DNA of 10,054 nt from positions 1,920 to 11,973 of the forward strand of contig DUGU01000237.1 of assembly GCA_013331215.1 (NCBI GenBank), written 5' to 3'. Every line of letters begins with the position of its first letter. Positions within the stretch are counted from its first letter, which is position 1. The notes under the pieces were generated by a model, which saw only the letters and a list, made by a program, of their open reading frames with translations, had not been told where the DNA came from and did no database searches. Position numbers and translations under genes: made by a program. Shown here in pieces: positions 6,632-10,054 of this stretch. This DNA is from Methanoregulaceae archaeon. Lineage in GTDB: Archaea > Halobacteriota > Methanomicrobia > Methanomicrobiales > Methanospirillaceae.

Positions 6632-7407
6632 CCGCCGCGCTCCAGCAGGGCCGGCAGGTCCGCGATCGAGCCGAGGACCCTGTCCGGCACAGCCGGCGAG
6701 GCTGCGAGCGCATCCGGTCGGAATTTACCGGTCCTGACGAGGATCGCCGCAAGACCGGCGGCCTGCGCACCGCCGATGTCCGTCGCGACGTCGTCCCCCA
6801 CCATCACGGCCCGCTCCGCCGGGACCCCGAGGTCGGCGAGCGCGAGCCGGAAGAACGCGGGCGAGTGCTTGCCCACCACCTGGGCCGTCACTCCGGCCGC
6901 GTACTCGAGTGCGGCCACGAACGGCCCGGCCGAGAGCGAGAGGCCGTCCGCGTCGCGCCAGTACCGGTCCCGCTCGAGCGCGAGGAGCCGGGCGCCGTCG
7001 ACGAGAAGGCGGAACGCCCGGTTCATGCTGCCGTAGGTCCACCGGTCGCCCGCGTCGCCGACCACGACGTACGGCATCTCCCCTCCAGTGAGTCTGACGC
7101 CGGCCTCTTCGAAGTCACGGTGAACATCGCCGGTCGCGATCAGGTGGCAGGCCGAAACGCCCTCCTCGCCGAGCCGGCGCACGGCGGCCATGGCAGGAGT
7201 GAAGCACCATGCCTCGGGGATCGCGAAGCCGAGGTCGCGGAGACGTGCGGCGACCGACCACCGGGAATGCCGGGTCGTGTTCGTCACGCACCTGAACGGG
7301 ATCCCCTCGTCCCGGAGCCGCTCGAGAGCCTCGACCGCTCCCGGTACCGGAGCGTCCCCGACATACAGCACGCCGTCGAGGTCGATCAGCACGGCATCGA
7401 CCTTCAC
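6628..7407 (-). CDS. HAD-superfamily IIA phosphatase, LHPP/NagD type
   Basis: This 259-aa enzyme is expected to hydrolyse a phosphate ester, phosphoamide or pyrophosphate through a phospho-aspartate. All HAD motifs are present: motif I IDLDGVLY (8-15, nucleophile Asp9), motif II TNTT (42-45), motif III Lys180 in VVGKHSP, and motif IV VGDDVATDIGGA (203-214). The cap region includes RYWRDADGLSLSAGPFVAAL, very like the eukaryotic phospholysine/phosphohistidine phosphatase LHPP, which places it in the HAD-IIA subgroup rather than with true sugar phosphatases. The start chosen is a GTG at 7407, 8 bases after a GGAGGTG site, which gives the family's normal N-terminus immediately before motif I. An upstream ATG at 7509 would add 34 residues of unlikely composition. 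It is coupled to the lipoprotein gene through ATGA. The substrate is unknown. Confidence 0.9.
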   Translation of the reverse strand: MKVDAVLIDLDGVLYVGDAPVPGAVEALERLRDEGIPFRCVTNTTRHSRWSVAARLRDLGFAIPEAWCFTPAMAAVRRLGEEGVSACHLIATGDVHRDFEEAGVRLTGGEMPYVVVGDAGDRWTYGSMNRAFRLLVDGARLLALERDRYWRDADGLSLSAGPFVAALEYAAGVTAQVVGKHSPAFFRLALADLGVPAERAVMVGDDVATDIGGAQAAGLAAILVRTGKFRPDALAASPAVPDRVLGSIADLPALLERGG

Positions 7408-7415
7408 GGCCGCAC

Positions 7416-7422
7416 CACCTCC
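7416..7422 (-). promoter_or_regulatory. Ribosome binding site fixing the GTG start of the HAD phosphatase
   Basis: GGAGGTG on the minus strand lies 8 bases before the GTG at 7407. This is the strongest ribosome binding site near the 5' end of the gene and supports the short form over the upstream ATG at 7509, where no comparable site is seen. Confidence 0.75.
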
Positions 7423-7679
7423 CGGAGCCGACGCGAATGCGCTGCACACGACCCTGTCACCCGGAATGCCGCGACACGGCGATAACGGCACCGGAGACCC
7501 CTGCGACACGTCACCGTCACCTCCCCAACACCTCCGCCCGGGGTCGTCGGTCTCCCTTCGGACCGTTCCGTGAGCGTTGCGGAGATGCCGGAGACGAACC
7601 CCTGAGCGACCATCGCGAATGAGCGGGCGAGCCGTAGCCCCGCCCGTACCTGATGGATGGTGCGGGTGTCCTATTCAAT

Positions 7680-7700
7680 GGTTCTGGCCCCGGCCGAACC
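7680..7700. repeat. Inverted repeat / potential hairpin upstream of mer
   Basis: GGTTC (7680-7684) pairs with GAACC (7696-7700). Inside it, with one bulged T, GGC pairs with GCC around a CCCG loop. It is the best-formed hairpin in the gap. It is not followed by a T-run on either strand, so it does not look like a simple terminator. It lies about 140 bases before the mer TATA box and so is outside the predicted mer transcript. Confidence 0.45.
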
Positions 7701-7833
7701 GATCCGCGGCAGACCCCGCTCGGGGCGCCCCCCGGCTCTTCCCCCCGTCAGCGAACCCCCCGGCGGGGCCCGTTTCCGCCTCGCCCGCGGGCCCGAATCG
7801 CAATCCGGCCGGCCCTGGAAAGAAATGACAACG

Positions 7834-7841
7834 TTAATAAT
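7834..7841 (+). promoter_or_regulatory. Archaeal TATA box of mer
   Basis: TTAATAAT sits in a short AT-rich island preceded by the purine-rich GGAAAGAAATG, a possible BRE region. Its centre is about 38 bases before the mer ATG, predicting a transcription start near 7862 and a leader of about 14 bases that just includes the ribosome binding site. Confidence 0.65.
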
Positions 7842-7864
7842 GGAACGGACGGTAATTAGACTAT

Positions 7865-7871
7865 GAGGTGA
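7865..7871 (+). promoter_or_regulatory. Strong ribosome binding site of mer
   Basis: GAGGTGA is a perfect anti-16S match 4 bases before the ATG, consistent with a highly translated methanogenesis enzyme. Confidence 0.8.
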
Positions 7872-7875
7872 CCTC

Positions 7876-8865
7876 ATGGCAACCTATGGTATCGAATTCG
7901 TTCCCGGAAACGTCAACGTCAAGCAGGTCGTGAACTACTGCAAGCTCGCGGAGTCGAAGGACATCGACTTCGCCTGGATCACGAACCACTACAACAACCG
8001 CCACTGCTACCCCACCCTCGCCGCGATCGCGCAGGCGACCAACACGATCAAGATGGGCCCGGGGATCATGAACGCGTTCACGGACACGCCGGCCGCGATG
8101 GCCTCGTTCGCCGCGACGCTCAACGAGATCTCGGACGGACGCGCCGTGCTCGGCATCGGTCCCGGCGACCTCTCGACCCTGCCGAAGCTGAACATCAAGC
8201 CCGAGAAGCCCGTCGCCCGCCTCGGCGAGGCCGTCGCGGTGATCCGCAAGCTCCTGACCGGCGAGACCGTCTCGACCCCCGAGATGGAGTTCTTCAAGTA
8301 CGACGGCGCGAAGCTGACCGGCGTCAACCTCCCCGGCAAGAAGGGCATCCCCGTCTATATCGGCGCCCAGGGCCCGAAGGTCCTCGAGCTCGCCGGAATG
8401 GTCGGTGACGGCGCGCTGATCAACGCCTCGAACCCCAAGGACTTCGCGGCCGCGATCCCGATCATCAAGGGCGCGACCGACAAGGTCGGCAAGAAGGGCT
8501 TCGACATCGGCGCGTACACCGCGATGTCGATCGACAAGTCCGAGAAGAAGGCCCGGAACGCCGCGAAGATCGTGGCCGCGTTCATCGCCGCCGGCTCGCC
8601 CGAGCCCCTGCTCAACCGCCACGGCCTCGACCTCGCGAACGTCGCGAACATCAAGGCCGCCCTCGGCAAGTTCGACTTCAAGACCGTCGGCGAGCTCGTC
8701 GGCGACAAGGAGATCGACGCGTTCACGATCGCCGGCACCCCCGAGATGGTCAAGGCGAAGTGCGCGGACCTCGAGGCCGCCGGCGTCACGCAGATCATCT
8801 TCGGCTCGCCGCTCGGTCCGAACATGACCGACTCGATCCGGCTGCTCGGCAAGTACGTCGTGTAA
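7876..8865 (+). CDS. mer: F420-dependent methylene-tetrahydromethanopterin reductase
   Basis: Mer reduces methylene-H4MPT to methyl-H4MPT with reduced F420, a cytoplasmic step of methanogenesis from CO2. The 329-aa length is typical. The protein is a luciferase-like TIM barrel starting MATYGIEFVPG, with the Mer hallmarks GPGIMNAF (61-68), near the non-prolyl cis-peptide reported for the family, DGRAVLGIGPGDLS (87-100) and VYIGAQGPKVLELAG in the middle. The gene has its own TATA box, a strong GAGGTGA site and a T-run just after its stop, so it is probably monocistronic. Its codons are strikingly uniform: almost all lysines are AAG, isoleucines ATC, and most codons end in C or G. This is stronger than in its neighbours and fits high expression. 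The long open frame on the opposite strand is a by-product of this bias. Confidence 0.98.
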   Translation: MATYGIEFVPGNVNVKQVVNYCKLAESKDIDFAWITNHYNNRHCYPTLAAIAQATNTIKMGPGIMNAFTDTPAAMASFAATLNEISDGRAVLGIGPGDLSTLPKLNIKPEKPVARLGEAVAVIRKLLTGETVSTPEMEFFKYDGAKLTGVNLPGKKGIPVYIGAQGPKVLELAGMVGDGALINASNPKDFAAAIPIIKGATDKVGKKGFDIGAYTAMSIDKSEKKARNAAKIVAAFIAAGSPEPLLNRHGLDLANVANIKAALGKFDFKTVGELVGDKEIDAFTIAGTPEMVKAKCADLEAAGVTQIIFGSPLGPNMTDSIRLLGKYVV

Positions 8866-8878
8866 ACCCCCATACCCG

Positions 8879-8888
8879 CCTATTTTTC
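8879..8888 (+). terminator. Likely poly-T terminator after mer
   Basis: The stretch CCTATTTTTC begins 13 bases after the mer stop and is the only T-run in an otherwise GC-rich region. Archaeal RNA polymerase commonly terminates at such runs without a strong hairpin. It separates mer from the GalT-like gene. Confidence 0.5.
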
Positions 8889-8895
8889 CCAAGCG

Positions 8896-8902
8896 TTAAT
8901 AT
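8896..8902 (+). promoter_or_regulatory. TATA-like box of the GalT-like gene
   Basis: TTAATAT (within GCGTTAATATCG) lies with its centre about 31 bases before the ATG at 8930. This predicts transcription starting about 5 bases before the ATG. No ribosome binding site is seen in that space, so the message is probably leaderless or nearly so. Confidence 0.55.
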
Positions 8903-8929
8903 CGAGGCCGGGCCAAGCTCCGGGCACCC

Positions 8930-9868
8930 ATGTTCGTGATCGAGGAGCGGCAGAACGGTGCGTTTCCGCTCCAGTACCGGCGCGAACGCCTGACCGGCCT
9001 CTCCTGCACGATCAGCCCGGGCCGGCTCCTTCGCGGGCTCGATCACCCGATCTCGGCCCCGGTACCGGCGCCGACGGACTGCCCGTTCTGCCCCGAACAC
9101 CTCGAGGCCGAGACCCCTACCTTCTCCGACGGCACCCGCATCCGGCGGGGCGAGTCCGTGACCTTTCCGAACCGGTACCCGTTTGCAGAGCGGCATACGG
9201 TCGGCGTGATCTGCCGTTCGCACGAGGTCGAGCAGCTCACGGTGCGCCAGCTCGCGGACGCGCTCGAGGGGATCGCGGCATCGCTCGATGGCGCCCCCGG
9301 CTACCCGTCGATCAACTGGAACTACCTCGCCTCGGCCGGCGCCTCGATGCCCCATCCGCACCTCCAGGGACTTGCCGATCGGCGACCGTCCCATGTCCCC
9401 GGGCTGTATATCGATGCCTCGGCACGGTACCGCATCCGGCGTGGCCGGAGGTACCGGGACGACCTCGCGGAGCACGAGGCGGGGACGGACCGCTGGCTCT
9501 TCGGCGGCGAGGTCCCGTTCATCGCCTCGGCCGTGCCGCTCGGCGAGCGCGAGGTGCGGGGCCTGCTGCCCGTTGCGACCCTCGAGGAGGCCGGCCCGTA
9601 CCTGGCCCCCCTTGCGGACGGCATCTGCCGTGTGGTCGACCTCTACCGGTCGCTCGGAACGCAGGCGTTCAACGTTGCGGTCTTCTTCGATCGGTCCGGC
9701 TCCGACCGGGGCTTCTCGGCCTTCTGCTCGGTGATCGCCCGGATCAACCCGAACCCGGGCTCGATCTCGGACTCGGCCTTCATGGAGCGGCTCCACCAGC
9801 ACCCGGTCGTGATGACGCTCCCTGAAGAGCTCGGCGCCCGCTATCGGATGGTCGAGTCGGAAAAATAG
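8930..9868 (+). CDS. galT: Galactose-1-phosphate uridylyltransferase-like protein (HIT superfamily)
   Basis: This 312-aa protein has the GalT active-site pattern. HPHLQ (142-146) corresponds to the family HPHGQ: His144 is the expected nucleophile carrying the nucleotidyl group and Gln146 is retained. Cys51 and Cys54 (CPFCPEH), with His98 (RSHEVEQL) and His142, match the zinc ligands of E. coli GalT. The core around NWNYLASAGASMPHPH and the second half with AFNVAVFF fit two HIT-like domains. GalT exchanges UMP between UDP-glucose and galactose 1-phosphate, but archaeal members can differ, and the substrate is not certain. It has its own TATA-like box and seems leaderless. It lies between mer and mtd, neither of which shares its pathway, and converges on mtd with 13 bases between stops. 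The opposite-strand frame of 335 codons is a shadow. Confidence 0.88.
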   Translation: MFVIEERQNGAFPLQYRRERLTGLSCTISPGRLLRGLDHPISAPVPAPTDCPFCPEHLEAETPTFSDGTRIRRGESVTFPNRYPFAERHTVGVICRSHEVEQLTVRQLADALEGIAASLDGAPGYPSINWNYLASAGASMPHPHLQGLADRRPSHVPGLYIDASARYRIRRGRRYRDDLAEHEAGTDRWLFGGEVPFIASAVPLGEREVRGLLPVATLEEAGPYLAPLADGICRVVDLYRSLGTQAFNVAVFFDRSGSDRGFSAFCSVIARINPNPGSISDSAFMERLHQHPVVMTLPEELGARYRMVESEK

Positions 9869-9881
9869 GTCGGGTAGAGGG

Positions 9882-10054
9882 TTACTCGGGCTTCGAGATC
9901 AGCTTGGTCTTGCTGACGATCGTGCCGTCCTTCTTGTGGGGCTTGCGGACGACGCCGTCGGCGGCCTTCTCGACCTCGCGGGCCTCGTCGCAGAGGACTG
10001 CGGCCGCCCGCATCATCTCGTGCGCGGAGGCGACGATCGGGATGTACTTCTCCC
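9882..10054 (-). CDS. mtd: F420-dependent methylene-tetrahydromethanopterin dehydrogenase, C-terminal end
   Basis: The last 56 residues are visible; the gene continues past the right edge. [20 protein letters not shown], followed by [23 protein letters not shown] and a KTKLISKPE end, matches the strongly conserved C-terminus of Mtd as I recall the family. Mtd oxidises methylene-H4MPT to methenyl-H4MPT with F420, or the reverse in CO2 reduction, and supplies the substrate of Mer. It ends convergently with the GalT-like gene, leaving 13 bases and no obvious terminator for either strand. The lysine and glutamate codons show the same strong bias (AAG, GAG) as mer, in keeping with high expression. 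Confidence 0.93.
   Translation of the reverse strand, partial: EKYIPIVASAHEMMRAAAVLCDEAREVEKAADGVVRKPHKKDGTIVSKTKLISKPE

Larger units (their letters stand above)
7408..7830. other. Gene-free region with clustered GC-rich inverted repeats
   Basis: This is the only long stretch without a supported gene. Open frames on both strands are short, lack ribosome binding sites and give Pro/Arg/Gly-rich products typical of chance in GC-rich DNA. The left part must hold the promoter of the HAD phosphatase; GTTATC near 7480 (minus strand) is a weak candidate. The right part contains a row of potential hairpins: CGGGCG/CGCCCG (7624-7646), GGTTC/GAACC with an inner GGC/GCC (7680-7700), CCCC/GGGG (7714-7725), CCCC/GGGG (7757-7768) and the palindrome GCCCGCGGGC (7783-7792). 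No tRNA or known RNA family was recognised. It may be an unannotated structured RNA, a regulatory region for mer, or simply GC-rich spacer. Confidence 0.4.

Noticed and set aside
7408..7509. 34-residue extension of the HAD phosphatase
   Set aside because: The GTG at 7407 has a strong ribosome binding site and places motif I at the usual position; the extension is Gly/Pro/Ser-rich and without support.
7660..7710. Possible tRNA suggested by a GGTTC...GAACC pairing
   Set aside because: No acceptor stem, anticodon arm or D-arm can be laid out around it; it is only a simple hairpin.
7577..7866. Short plus-strand frames before mer (60-83 codons)
   Set aside because: They are Pro/Arg/Gly-rich, have no ribosome binding sites and cross the region of inverted repeats and the mer promoter.
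7861..8892. A 343-codon open frame antisense to mer
   Set aside because: It mirrors mer exactly. Strong C/G preference at third positions removes stop codons from the opposite strand. The product is an Asp/Arg/Val-rich string with no family features and no ribosome binding site.
8795..9802. A 335-codon open frame antisense to the GalT-like gene
   Set aside because: It covers a gene with clear active-site motifs on the other strand, and its product is Arg/Glu/Pro-rich without recognisable domains.
1..10054. Mobile element, CRISPR, defence or phage-like system
   Set aside because: No transposase, integrase, spaced direct repeats, terminal inverted repeats or defence domains are seen, and composition is even across the window. 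The genes are core methanogen functions.

Overview
The window is a GC-rich stretch of chromosome from a methanogenic archaeon, most likely of the order Methanomicrobiales. The best evidence is two enzymes of the C1 branch of methanogenesis. A complete F420-dependent methylene-tetrahydromethanopterin reductase (mer) lies at 7876-8865, and the 3' end of the F420-dependent methylene-H4MPT dehydrogenase (mtd) lies at the right edge. Other archaeal signs are TATA-like boxes about 25-30 bases before starts, short or absent leaders, an archaeal-type SufC/SufB pair and a bifunctional GlmU-like nucleotidyltransferase. The order-level assignment is inference. No mobile element, CRISPR array, tRNA or rRNA was found.

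Layout. (1) 1-1457, minus: two tandem paralogous sugar-1-phosphate nucleotidyltransferases. The first to be transcribed is complete, with a left-handed beta-helix acyltransferase domain; the second runs off the left edge. (2) 1648-5318, minus: a compact five-gene run whose joints overlap by 4-16 bases or, in one case, are 2 bases apart: sufC, sufB, pcm, a metal-dependent cyclase/kynurenine-formamidase-family hydrolase, and a DUF364-like protein. A TATA-like box sits just before sufC. (3) 5319-5600: a short divergent region followed by a possible 55-aa leaderless small protein on the plus strand. (4) 5576-7407, minus: an LHPP/NagD-type HAD phosphatase coupled through ATGA to a secreted lipoprotein with a transglutaminase-like Cys-His-Glu domain. 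(5) 7408-7875: a gene-free region with clustered GC-rich inverted repeats, ending in the mer promoter and a strong ribosome binding site. (6) mer and a GalT-like nucleotidyltransferase on the plus strand, the latter with its own TATA-like box and almost no leader. (7) mtd, convergent, only 13 bases beyond the GalT-like stop.

How the parts may work together. SufC and SufB form the minimal ATPase/scaffold unit for iron-sulfur cluster assembly, in heavy demand in a methanogen. The isoaspartyl repair methyltransferase and the two less understood genes appear to be co-transcribed with it. Mer and Mtd catalyse consecutive F420-dependent steps between methenyl- and methyl-H4MPT but face each other rather than forming an operon, so each must be expressed separately. 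The nucleotidyltransferases and the GalT-like protein suggest nucleotide-sugar supply for surface glycans, though their substrates cannot be read from sequence. Most of the window is ordinary core metabolism. The items most worth a second look are the candidate small protein, the structured gap before mer, the residues of SufB and SufC, and the two linked pairs of poorly characterised genes.
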